DNA of 64,000 nucleotides from Puniceicoccales bacterium (GTDB lineage: Bacteria > Verrucomicrobiota > Verrucomicrobiia > Opitutales > UBA953), in assembly GCA_031269335.1 (NCBI GenBank), contig JAISZI010000046.1, forward strand, positions 1-64,000, in the 5' to 3' direction. Within the stretch, counting starts at the first letter, position 1. Every line of letters starts with the position of its first letter. A program made the translations under genes and the position numbers. A model generated the notes under the pieces. The model ran no database searches, was not told the DNA's origin, and was given only the letters and a program-made list of their open reading frames with translations. Positions 17,295 through 25,434 of this stretch are shown piece after piece.

Positions 17295-18515
17295 TTATGC
17301 GTAGTGCAAGACTGATCCTGTCGTTGTTTTTAGGGTGAGGTGATTTTTTTTCGAGGGAAGACAAGAGGGTTCGACGTGGCCGATTACACGTGCCTCGATT
17401 TCGAGTTCTTTTGCGATTGCGATCACGGAGTCGGTGTGCGCGGGTTCGCAAAAAACTTCGAGGCGGTGTCCCATGTTATAGACGCGGTGCATTTCGTGGT
17501 CACTTGTGTTGCCAGCTTTTTGGATGGCGCGAAAAACCGGCGGGGGCGGAAATAAATTGTCTTTAATAAAATGCACGCCCGTGCCGAAACGGAGGCATTT
17601 TGTCTGTGCGCCGCCGCTGCAATGCACGAGACCGGCAAGGTGCGAAACGCCCAGCTCGCGCAGGAGGCGCGTCACGAACGGCGCGTAAGTGCGCGTTGGG
17701 CTGAGCAGGGCGCGTCCCACCGAAAGTGACGAATCTTCCAGGGGGTCTTCCAGCCGGTGTGGTCCGCAATAAACGAGTTCGGGGTTGGTGGCGTGGTCAA
17801 AGGTTTCGGGGTATTTTTGCGCGTAGTGGCGGCAGAGCAATTCGTGGCGAGCACTTGTGAGGCCGTTGGAGCCGATGCCGCTATTTTCGTCGCGTTCATA
17901 GGAGCAGAACCCGCCCGATGCGAGGCCGATGATGGCGAGACCCGGGCGGATTCGCGAGGCGTCCACTACGGCGTTGCGGGCGAGGACGGCGGTGGCGCAG
18001 GAGTCCACGGTAAGCGTGGGCGTGAGGTCGCCCACGTCGGCGGTTTCGCCGCCGCCGCTGTGGATGTCAAAGCCGTGGTCGCGCAGTGATTGGAGAACTT
18101 CTTCTGTGCCGCTAATTAATTCGGCGAGCACTTCGCCTGGGATGTTGCGTGCGTTGCGGTTGATGGTGCTGGAGAGCAGGACCTGCCCTGTGACGCCGAC
18201 GCACAACAAATCGTCTATGTTCATGGCGATGCTATCTTGCGCGATGCCGCGGAAGACGGAGGCGTCGCCTGTTTCGCGCCACCACAACCAGGCGAGCACC
18301 GCCTTGGTGCCGGAGCCGTCGCTGTGTGTTACGTTGCACAGCAACGGGTTGCCGGTGAGCGTATCGGCGGTGATTTTGCAAAAAGCACCGGGGAAAATAC
18401 CCGGGTCGAGCTTGTCCACGGCGGCGTGGACTTCGTGCTTGCTTGCGGAGACGCCGCGTCTGGCGTAACGCCCGAGTTCTTTGGGCGGCGGGTTGGTAGC
18501 GGTGGTGTCGCTCAT
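17295..18515 (-). CDS. purM: Phosphoribosylformylglycinamidine cyclo-ligase, Bacteroidetes type
   Basis: AIR synthetase of purine synthesis, closing the imidazole ring of FGAM with ATP. The sequence follows the longer form known from Bacteroidetes: [72 protein letters not shown] and [12 protein letters not shown]. Length is 406 residues, longer than the 340-350 of the E. coli type. The start is the ATG of MSDTTATN; there is no clear Shine-Dalgarno sequence before it. No other purine gene is adjacent. Converges with xerC across repeat copy A. Confidence 0.88.
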   Translation of the reverse strand: MSDTTATNPPPKELGRYARRGVSASKHEVHAAVDKLDPGIFPGAFCKITADTLTGNPLLCNVTHSDGSGTKAVLAWLWWRETGDASVFRGIAQDSIAMNIDDLLCVGVTGQVLLSSTINRNARNIPGEVLAELISGTEEVLQSLRDHGFDIHSGGGETADVGDLTPTLTVDSCATAVLARNAVVDASRIRPGLAIIGLASGGFCSYERDENSGIGSNGLTSARHELLCRHYAQKYPETFDHATNPELVYCGPHRLEDPLEDSSLSVGRALLSPTRTYAPFVTRLLRELGVSHLAGLVHCSGGAQTKCLRFGTGVHFIKDNLFPPPPVFRAIQKAGNTSDHEMHRVYNMGHRLEVFCEPAHTDSVIAIAKELEIEARVIGHVEPSCLPSKKNHLTLKTTTGSVLHYA

Positions 18516-18584
18516 ATTGTCAGGGGAGGGTTTTGAAAAAAAGTGCGACGGACGCCACAAGAAAACCGCGCACGTGTGGCGTGA

Positions 18585-19562
18585 TCACGGCGCGGTCTGC
18601 GAAATTTTCGTGACGGTGATTTCGTAACGCAGCCGAAGCGTTTCACCTCGCTTTAAGGTAAGCGGTCGGTGAAAGACCGGTGCGGAACCGAGAACGTAGT
18701 AGCCGCGTCCTTTGAGGGCACCGGGCTGGTCTCGCACAAACCACACTGGCGGCGGCGGTGAAACACTGGCGGCAACGGCTTTGCCGGCGGCGGCGGCGGA
18801 CAAATCGCGAATGCTTACCTGTGCCTGCGCGCCGTTTTTTGCGGTGATTTTTGCAGTGATAAATTCGCTCGCCAAACCGCACGACTTCGCGCCTTTGACG
18901 CCCTCGGCGTTGGTGAACTCGTAGCGGAACGCCGGTTCATCTGCGAACCGAAAGTTTAGCCCCGCGTAGCCGCCGCTCGTCCAGGCGCCTTTCTTGTCGC
19001 GTCCAGGCTTTGTGCGTTCAAAAACCACTTTTTCAGCTTCGGCGGTAAAGGAGGCGTCCCAATTAATCGTGTAACTATTTCCATTTTTCGCCGTGCAGAC
19101 TGCGACTGTCCGCGTCTCGCGGAGCATGGGTTTGAAGCCACCGGCGGCGCGTTTGTCGGCAACTTCGTAGAGAATGGTCAAGTCAAACCTCGGCGAATCC
19201 CTGTTTTCATCAGCGGAGTCAAAAGCTATCTGGCTCTGTTCCGTCCGTATCCGCGCCCGTTTATCCGGTTCCCAAAAGTTGACGCCGTTGAGGTATTTCC
19301 ACGAAAACCACAGCCCGAGATGCCACTTGTGGTCGGCGGGGCGGAACGCCGTAAAAGCGCCAGCCGACGGTGCGTTGGGGATTTCAAGCGGGTGAAAATA
19401 CGCTTTCCCTTCGCCGCTCGACCGGTGAAACGTCCAGGCTTTGCCGACGACGCTCGCGGGCAAGTCGCCCTGCGGAGCCGCTACCGACGCCGTGTTTGCC
19501 GCAACACTGCACGCCGTCGCCGCAAACACCAGCGGCGTCAAAAGAGAAAAGCACGTTTTCAT
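18585..19562 (-). CDS. Exported DUF6807 (PmoA-family) protein
   Basis: The start is the ATG of MKTCFSLLTP, which gives a Sec signal peptide (hydrophobic core FSLLTPLVFAATACSVAA) and 325 residues. The mature part has the family blocks YFHPLEIPNAP, DHKWHLGLWFSWKYLNGVNFWE, and FRYEFTNAEG. This family is common in Verrucomicrobiota and Planctomycetota, often beside sugar oxidoreductases, and its biochemical role is not known to me. A second member lies inside the sdh operon at 30.5 kb. It is divergent from a secreted esterase, with a paired repeat between them. Confidence 0.8.
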   Translation of the reverse strand: MKTCFSLLTPLVFAATACSVAANTASVAAPQGDLPASVVGKAWTFHRSSGEGKAYFHPLEIPNAPSAGAFTAFRPADHKWHLGLWFSWKYLNGVNFWEPDKRARIRTEQSQIAFDSADENRDSPRFDLTILYEVADKRAAGGFKPMLRETRTVAVCTAKNGNSYTINWDASFTAEAEKVVFERTKPGRDKKGAWTSGGYAGLNFRFADEPAFRYEFTNAEGVKGAKSCGLASEFITAKITAKNGAQAQVSIRDLSAAAAGKAVAASVSPPPPVWFVRDQPGALKGRGYYVLGSAPVFHRPLTLKRGETLRLRYEITVTKISQTAP

Positions 19563-19624
19563 CGGCTCATTCAGGAAAGCCGCCGCCCGCGAAAGTTCCA
19601 AATCCGCCGGGCGTGTCAGCGGGT

Positions 19625-19666
19625 TTGCGCAACGCGTTGCGGCAAGAGAACCATTGCGCAACGCGT
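19625..19666. promoter_or_regulatory. Paired 13-bp direct repeat, candidate operator in a divergent promoter
   Basis: TTGCGCAACGCGT occurs at 19625-19637 and again at 19654-19666, 29 bp apart. The first copy extends into the perfect palindrome GCAACGCGTTGC. The pair sits in the 114-bp gap between the divergent DUF6807 gene and the esterase gene, so one regulator could act on both. The regulator is not known. Confidence 0.5.
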
Positions 19667-19676
19667 AGCAAGTGTC

Positions 19677-20465
19677 ATGCTGCCGTTCATGCGTCATTTC
19701 TTTTTCTTTTCGCAAATTCCACTTCTTGCCCTGTGCGCCCTTGTTTTCGTCTTCGGCGCAGCCGGTTCTTCAGCCGCTCTTGTGGACAGCTTTGAACCGG
19801 GCGTCCATACGAAGGGCAAGGCCACCTTGCCTTACCGCTTGTTAAAGCCGGAGAAAATTGAGCGCGGGAAAAAATACCCCATTGTCCTCTTTCTTCACGG
19901 CGCGGGCGAATGCGGCAAAGACAACCAGAAACAGCTCCACAACGGAGTCGGGTATCTCGCAACACCGCAGATGCGCGCCAAGCACCCGTGCTTTATCCTC
20001 GTGCCCCAATGCCCTTCCACCAGCGTCGCCTGGCGCGCGGGACGCTCGGCGGACGCGCCGCTCACCACCGCGCTCGCGTTGCTCGACGAACTCATCAAAA
20101 AGCACCCCGTGGACAAGCAGCGCGTCTATATCTCGGGGCTTTCCATGGGCGGCATGGGGACATTCAAGGCACTCGAGCTGCGCCCGCGCTTTTTCGCCGC
20201 CGCCATACCGATTTGCGGCGCGGGCAACGCCGTTGCCGCCAAGGCATACAGCCGCACGCCCGTTTGGATCTTCCACGGCGCAAAGGACAACGTAGTCCCG
20301 CCCGGCAGCTCGAAGGCCATTGCCGAAGCGTTAAAAAAAGCCTCCCCCAAAACACCGCACAAGATCACGCTCTTCCCTAACGTCGGGCATAATGCGTGGG
20401 ACCCCGCCCTGCGCGACCCTGCGACTTGGGAATGGCTGTTCGCGCAAAAGCGCGGCGGCTCCTGA
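19677..20465 (+). CDS. Secreted carboxylesterase / PHB-depolymerase-like alpha/beta hydrolase
   Basis: 262 residues starting with a signal peptide (hydrophobic FFFFSQIPLLALCALVFVFG, likely cleaved near SSA-A). The oxyanion block is LFLHGAGECGKDN, the nucleophile elbow GLSMGGMG (Ser), the acid is in WIFHGAKDNVVP and the His in GHNAWDPAL, so the catalytic triad is complete. Such enzymes cleave ester bonds in polymers or acetylated sugars. The start at 19677 (MLPF) or 19689 (MRHF) is uncertain by four codons. Divergent from the DUF6807 gene with a shared candidate operator. Confidence 0.85.
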   Translation: MLPFMRHFFFFSQIPLLALCALVFVFGAAGSSAALVDSFEPGVHTKGKATLPYRLLKPEKIERGKKYPIVLFLHGAGECGKDNQKQLHNGVGYLATPQMRAKHPCFILVPQCPSTSVAWRAGRSADAPLTTALALLDELIKKHPVDKQRVYISGLSMGGMGTFKALELRPRFFAAAIPICGAGNAVAAKAYSRTPVWIFHGAKDNVVPPGSSKAIAEALKKASPKTPHKITLFPNVGHNAWDPALRDPATWEWLFAQKRGGS

Positions 20466-20542
20466 CACAAAACGCAGAAGCGGAACACGCACCAGAAGCA
20501 GCGGCAACCCATGCGTCCCGCTTTTTCCCATTTTCTTGCCCC

Positions 20543-21178
20543 ATGAGTTCGCGTTTGCAACACCGAGCACTTGTGCTCAACCAAGCCTGGCAACCCGTCA
20601 ACATCGTCGGAGTGCGCCGCGCATTTTCGCTCCTCTTTCAAGGGCACGCCAAAGCCATTTTCCCCGTCCCCGACGGCTCTTACTCCGTATTGAATGTGGA
20701 AGAATGGATGGAGTTTTCGCAAAAAAACCCCGATCCGAGCCACTCCCTACGCTCCGTCAATCTCGCCCTCCTCGCACCGCCCGTCCTCTTGCTCACCTCC
20801 TACGACCGAGTCCCGCGGCGCGAAGTCCGCTTCTGCCGCCGCAACGTCTATTTGCGCGACGCCTACCGTTGCCAATACTGCGGACGCAAGTTTAGCGAAA
20901 GCGAACTGACCCTCGACCACGTCGTCCCACGCGACCGCAACGGAAAAACCAACTGGGAAAACATCGTCACCGCTTGCGCCCGCTGCAACGCACGCAAGGC
21001 AAACCGCCTCCCGCATCAGGCGGGCATGGTGCTGCGCCGTGCCCCTACCCGCCCCCGATGGCAATCCTTTATGTCCATTCTCGCAATGGACGCCGACGCA
21101 AGCCCCTGGCACCCCTTTCTTGGAATATCCGATGAACAACACGGAACAAAAAACACCAAGCCTTCCCTCATAAAATAA
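20543..21178 (+). CDS. HNH endonuclease family protein
   Basis: A 211-residue protein of the widespread stand-alone HNH group. The zinc-binding HNH module is YRCQYCGRKFSESEL, then LDHVVPRDRNGKTNWENIV and CARCNARKANR, with two CxxC pairs and the catalytic His in DHV. An N-terminal domain of about 110 residues (LVLNQAWQPVNIVGVRRAF) is conserved in this group. Start is the ATG of MSSRLQHR. Close relatives are usually chromosomal and single-copy; their biological role is unclear. No partner restriction or modification gene is adjacent. Confidence 0.88.
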   Translation: MSSRLQHRALVLNQAWQPVNIVGVRRAFSLLFQGHAKAIFPVPDGSYSVLNVEEWMEFSQKNPDPSHSLRSVNLALLAPPVLLLTSYDRVPRREVRFCRRNVYLRDAYRCQYCGRKFSESELTLDHVVPRDRNGKTNWENIVTACARCNARKANRLPHQAGMVLRRAPTRPRWQSFMSILAMDADASPWHPFLGISDEQHGTKNTKPSLIK

Positions 21179-21270
21179 CCCTTGACTCTATTGTTAAAAG
21201 CAAGAGCTTCCCGCCCGTCTGTGGGTGTCCACAGCATAAAACATAAACGAAATCAACTAACACTACTCTC

Positions 21271-22314
21271 ATGAAGAAATACTTCCTTGTCGCAAGCGCC
21301 GTCCTTGCCACCTCGTTCACCGCCCTCGCGGGCACACTCAGCACCAAAGGCATCCCGACTTCTGCCGGTGTTATCTTTCATCTTGATCTTGAAGCTGTTG
21401 AGAAATCAAAAATCAGTCAAGTTGCCGACTCCGAAGAGTCTCGGGGAAAAATAAAGAAATCCATCGCCCGCCTTTTCGGAAGAGCCTCCGCCGATGCCCC
21501 GGAAAATGCCGACATCAGCTCAATAGGAAGCATTGCCGACATTACCGTCGCCGTCACAACGCCGGAAAACGGCGCGCTGGATCCCAACTACGTCATTGCG
21601 CCCGACATCGTTATTGTGCGCGGCAATTTTAATTTGGAAAAATTCGACAATTTTGCCAAATCGCGCCACGCCGCAACAACCAGTGTCATTAAGAATCGCA
21701 CCTTCTACAAACTTCAAGGCAGGCTGCCATGGGGAAACCCATTCGCTTCCTTTGCCACGCTGATTGACGCAAATACAATTCTCTTCGCCGCAGACGAAGC
21801 TGCCACTACGGCGGCGCTGGCAACACTCACCGGCAACGCCAAATCCTACACAGCCCCGACTCCACTGCTCTCATACGGACGAAACATCGGCGCACCTTTC
21901 GCCTTTTTTTATCTCAACGGAAAAATTCTCCCAAAACAAAGAACTGATTCAAGCGCGAAGCAAATGACCCCGCTCCCGCCCAACCCTGCCCACGTCTTTC
22001 TCGTGTTAGGCGAAAAAGCAGGAGACATCAAGTTACGCTTATCAGCGACATATCCCACAGCTTCAGACCAACAAAGCGTGCAGGCATTCATGCAAATGGG
22101 ACTCGCAATGATACAAGGCAGAATTGCCAACACGAATGATTCCGACGGGAATCCCGACCCCAAAAAGGTCAAACGATCCGCACGGCTAAAAAGCCTCCTC
22201 GACGCGATAAAAATAACCACGTCCGAACCAAATTACGTCTCGCTCGCCTTTGATTATTCCTCCGAAAAAATTATCCAGTTCGCCAAAGAAGCCTCCGCCG
22301 CGAACAACCCTTAA
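21271..22314 (+). CDS. Exported protein of unknown function, first of a tandem paralog pair
   Basis: 347 residues with a clear Sec signal (MKKYFLVASAVLATSFTALAG). I recognise no named family. The mature part alternates strands and helices; blocks shared with the next gene are TKG(I/V)P(T/A)SA at the mature start, KSYTAP, PFAFFYLNGKILPKQ, PPNPAHVFLVLGE and a C-terminal ITTSEPNYVSLAFDYS. It lies 69 bp upstream of its paralog, so the pair is probably one operon created by duplication. Likely periplasmic or outer-membrane facing. Confidence 0.75.
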   Translation: MKKYFLVASAVLATSFTALAGTLSTKGIPTSAGVIFHLDLEAVEKSKISQVADSEESRGKIKKSIARLFGRASADAPENADISSIGSIADITVAVTTPENGALDPNYVIAPDIVIVRGNFNLEKFDNFAKSRHAATTSVIKNRTFYKLQGRLPWGNPFASFATLIDANTILFAADEAATTAALATLTGNAKSYTAPTPLLSYGRNIGAPFAFFYLNGKILPKQRTDSSAKQMTPLPPNPAHVFLVLGEKAGDIKLRLSATYPTASDQQSVQAFMQMGLAMIQGRIANTNDSDGNPDPKKVKRSARLKSLLDAIKITTSEPNYVSLAFDYSSEKIIQFAKEASAANNP

Positions 22315-22383
22315 AAAGCCCCGTCGCCCCGTAACGCAAACCACAAACACGTAACACAAACAAACACTGCAAACACTACTCAC

Positions 22384-23451
22384 ATGAAAAAATGTCTCTT
22401 CGGTGCGGGAATCTTTCTCGCTTCTTCATTCGTCGCCTTCGCGGGCGCACTCAATACCAAGGGCGTTCCGGCTTCTGCCGCAGGCGTCGTTCACATTGAC
22501 TTCGACGCGGTCTCAAAGTCCAAAATCGGACAGACCGTCAAAGAAAATTCCAATGCAAGTATTCCCGGCGAACCGGATGCGAATCTTTTAGCGGAATTGA
22601 AAAAAGAACTGACCGCCGGTGGCGTCTCTTTGGAAGACATTGCCGACCTCACCGTCGCCTTAGTGCCACGGAAGGAAGGCGAACCAGAGACGGTTATCCT
22701 TGTGCGCGGCAAATTTGACCCGGCGAAAATCGCGGATGCCGCCAAAAAGGAAAATCTAAAAGCCATCACCATTGGCGAACATACATTTTTCGTCGAGAAA
22801 CTCAAAAGTGAAAAACAGCCGAAAGGCGGTTTGAAACTGGACTCTGATGTTTACTTCAGCCCGCTCGACGCAAACACGCTTCTTCTTGCTGAAAACAAAA
22901 CCATCGCCGCAGCGGCACTCGACGCGTTCTCCGGCAAAGCCAAGTCTTACACCGCCCCCTCTTCGCTATCCGCTTATGGCAAGGTCGTCGGCACACCTTT
23001 TGTTCTTGTTTACGTCAACGGGAAAATTTTCCCGAAACAAGCCCCTGCTAAGAAAAACGCCGAACCAGATGCGCTTTCGCTCGATGCGAACATGACTCCG
23101 CCCAATCCCGCCCACCTCTTTTTCGCACTGGGCGAAGACACAAAAAATTTCAAAACACGCCTCGCGATGACCTACGCGAATGCAGCGGATGTTCAAAAAA
23201 CACAGGCAATTGCGCAAATGATGCTCGGGATGGTAGCCATGTTTACCAACCCCGCCGGTCCCGACGGCAAGCCCGATCCGAAAAAAGCGGCGGACGCGGC
23301 AAAAATAAACAAAATAGTCAGCTCGTTGAAGATCACCACCGCCGAGCCGAATTATCTCATTTTTTCGTTGGACTATCCCGTTGACGAAATTGTCTCGTTT
23401 CTCAAGGAAGCAGCACCTGCGCAAAATAACGCCGCCACCGCCGACAAATAA
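22384..23451 (+). CDS. Exported protein of unknown function, second of a tandem paralog pair
   Basis: 355 residues, with signal peptide MKKCLFGAGIFLASSF and cleavage probably after AFA. It matches the preceding gene along its whole length (LNTKGVPASAAGVVHIDFDAVSKSKIGQ, GKAKSYTAP, VYVNGKIFPKQ, PPNPAHLFFALGED, ITTAEPNYLIFSLDYP). The two differ most in the first third, where this copy lacks the repeat of the first gene's ARLFGRASADAP insert. No catalytic motif is evident. The adenine deaminase gene starts 42 bp later but has no clear functional link. Confidence 0.75.
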   Translation: MKKCLFGAGIFLASSFVAFAGALNTKGVPASAAGVVHIDFDAVSKSKIGQTVKENSNASIPGEPDANLLAELKKELTAGGVSLEDIADLTVALVPRKEGEPETVILVRGKFDPAKIADAAKKENLKAITIGEHTFFVEKLKSEKQPKGGLKLDSDVYFSPLDANTLLLAENKTIAAAALDAFSGKAKSYTAPSSLSAYGKVVGTPFVLVYVNGKIFPKQAPAKKNAEPDALSLDANMTPPNPAHLFFALGEDTKNFKTRLAMTYANAADVQKTQAIAQMMLGMVAMFTNPAGPDGKPDPKKAADAAKINKIVSSLKITTAEPNYLIFSLDYPVDEIVSFLKEAAPAQNNAATADK

Positions 23452-23493
23452 GGCGCACGCCTTTTGTTTTTCTGCGGGGCAAGACATTCCAAC

Positions 23494-25143
23494 ATGTCAA
23501 CCTTCTCACACCAAGGAATTGTTGCCGATGTTGTCGCAGGAGAATTTTTCCCAGGGGAAGTTTTTGTAGAAAACGGGCGCGTCGCACGGATTGAACGCCG
23601 TAGCGACGCACCGGGCAACCGTGTGATAACGCCCGGGTTCGTTGACGCCCATGTCCATGTCGAAAGTTCTCTGCTTACGCCCGCCGCTTTCGGGCGCGCC
23701 GCCAGCGTCCACGGCACGGTGGCGACGGTGAGCGACCCTCACGAAATCGCCAATGTGCTCGGTTTGGACGGCGTGCGCTGGATGATTGAAGACGCGAAAC
23801 GCAGTCCGGTGAAAATCTATTTTGGCGCGCCCTCGTGCGTCCCTGCGACGCCGTTTGAGACGGCGGGAGCGCGTTTTAGGGCGGCGGAGGTGGAAGTGCT
23901 GCTTTCGTTGCCGGAGGTAAAATATCTCGCCGAGGTGATGAATTATCCGGGCGTCATTTTCCGCGATGCGGAGATGATGTCCATTGTCGAGGTGGCGCGT
24001 CGCCTCGGCAAACACATTGACGGGCACGCGCCCGGAGTCGTCGGCGCGGATTTAGAGCGGTATGTTTCCGCCGGAATTGAGACCGACCACGAGTGCGTAA
24101 CACTCGACGAGGCGCGCCAGCGTACCGCGCTCGGCATGTTCGTCGCCATTCGCGAAGGCTCCGCCGCACGCAACTTCGACGCCCTCGCCCCGCTCCTGCG
24201 CGAACGCCCCGAAATGTGTTTCTTGTGCTCGGACGACAAGCACCCCGACGACCTGTTGCTCGGCCACATTAACCGCCTCATCTCCCGCGCCATCGCCGCC
24301 GGTGCCGCTCCGATGGACGCGCTGCGCGCCGCCACCCTCAACCCGGTGCGTCACTACGGGTTGGACACGGGCTTGCTCCAAGCGGGCGACCCGGCAGATT
24401 TCGCCGTGTTGACGAGCCTCGAAGAGGGGCGCGTGTTGGAAACCTGGGTCGGCGGCGTGCGCGCAGCGGCTCACGGCAAATGCCTCCTGCCCGCGCCCGC
24501 CCCGATAGCGATGGCGGATTGCCCGAACAATTTTTCCCGCGCCCCCTGTTCGCCGGCGGATTTCGCCACGCCTGCTCCCGCCGACGGCAAAGAAATCCGC
24601 GTGATCACCGCACTGGACGGGCAGCTCGTCACCGGCACCGAAACGGTGCGCCCGCGGGTGCGCGACGGTCAAATCATCGCCGACACGGAACGCGATTTGC
24701 TAAAAATCGCCGTCGTGAACCGCTATTCGCCTGCACCAGTGGCAACGGGTTTCATCAAAAACTTCGGGCTGAAATCGGGTGCCCTCGCATCGAGCGTCGC
24801 CCACGACTCACACAATATCGTCGCTGTGGGCGCGGACGACGCGGCACTGTGCGCGGCGGTCAACGCCGTTATCGCCCACCGTGGCGGTCTGAGCGGAGTC
24901 TTCGGCGGCGAGACGCTCGTGCTGCCCCTGCCGGTGGCGGGGCTGATGAGCACGGGTTCCTGCGAAACGGTTGGCGCGGCGTTCTCCCGCCTGAGCGCGG
25001 CGGCGAAGGTCGCAGGCTGCCCCCTGCGCTCGCCTTACATGACGCTTTCGTTCATGGCTCTGCTCGTGATACCTCACCTGAAAATCGGCGACCGCGGCTT
25101 GTTCGACGTCGGTGCATTTTCGCCGGTTCCGCTCATCGTTTGA
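23494..25143 (+). CDS. ade: Adenine deaminase
   Basis: Hydrolyses adenine to hypoxanthine in purine salvage; amidohydrolase superfamily. The metal-binding HVHVESS and the following GTVATVSDPHEIANVLG are characteristic of the Ade family, as are DGHAPG and CSDDKHPDDLL. The C-terminal domain carries HDSHNIVAVGADD and GGLSGV. 549 residues, normal. The start is the ATG of MSTFSHQG; the upstream open part is non-conserved. Gene follows the tandem paralog pair on the same strand. Confidence 0.93.
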   Translation: MSTFSHQGIVADVVAGEFFPGEVFVENGRVARIERRSDAPGNRVITPGFVDAHVHVESSLLTPAAFGRAASVHGTVATVSDPHEIANVLGLDGVRWMIEDAKRSPVKIYFGAPSCVPATPFETAGARFRAAEVEVLLSLPEVKYLAEVMNYPGVIFRDAEMMSIVEVARRLGKHIDGHAPGVVGADLERYVSAGIETDHECVTLDEARQRTALGMFVAIREGSAARNFDALAPLLRERPEMCFLCSDDKHPDDLLLGHINRLISRAIAAGAAPMDALRAATLNPVRHYGLDTGLLQAGDPADFAVLTSLEEGRVLETWVGGVRAAAHGKCLLPAPAPIAMADCPNNFSRAPCSPADFATPAPADGKEIRVITALDGQLVTGTETVRPRVRDGQIIADTERDLLKIAVVNRYSPAPVATGFIKNFGLKSGALASSVAHDSHNIVAVGADDAALCAAVNAVIAHRGGLSGVFGGETLVLPLPVAGLMSTGSCETVGAAFSRLSAAAKVAGCPLRSPYMTLSFMALLVIPHLKIGDRGLFDVGAFSPVPLIV

Positions 25144-25434
25144 CGCCGCTTGAAACTTTTTCGCCCCTTTCGCAATTTTTTCAAAAACCTCTCTTGACAT
25201 TTTTTCGCATGCACGTTTTTCTGTGTTAAACCGAATCATTTTTGGTGATCGCACGAACCTGCAAAACGGCATGCGAGCTTCTCTCCAACTCGGGGGAAGA
25301 TGATGTTGTTTTTACTTGGGTATCCCTTCCGCCAGGTCGGCGGTTTTGGCATCTGCGAAAAATACTAACAAGCTCCTGCCAAGAGGCAGGACTCTAAACA
25401 ATAGGACGCCTTTGTCCGCCAACTTCTCCAATCT
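25144..25434. other. Upstream region of the first PEP-CTERM gene
   Basis: About 290 bp without a gene. A TTGACA is seen at 25194-25199 but no convincing -10 box at normal spacing. Near the gene lie the hairpin CCTGCC-aaga-GGCAGG (25375-25390) and a smaller GGAC-GCCTTT-GTCC (25404-25417). Confidence 0.45.
25375..25390 (+). promoter_or_regulatory. Hairpin in the leader of the first PEP-CTERM gene
   Basis: Six-base perfect stem with the loop AAGA, 44 bp before the ATG. The paralogous gene at 39486-41546 has a seven-base stem at a similar distance before its own ATG (41578-41598), and the two leaders end alike (CTTTCT/CTTCTC then CCTATG/TCTATG). This could be a shared control element. Confidence 0.4.

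Noticed and set aside
20543-21178. HNH protein as a homing or restriction nuclease
   Set aside because: It has the N-terminal domain of the widespread single-copy chromosomal HNH group, and no partner genes or intron are nearby.
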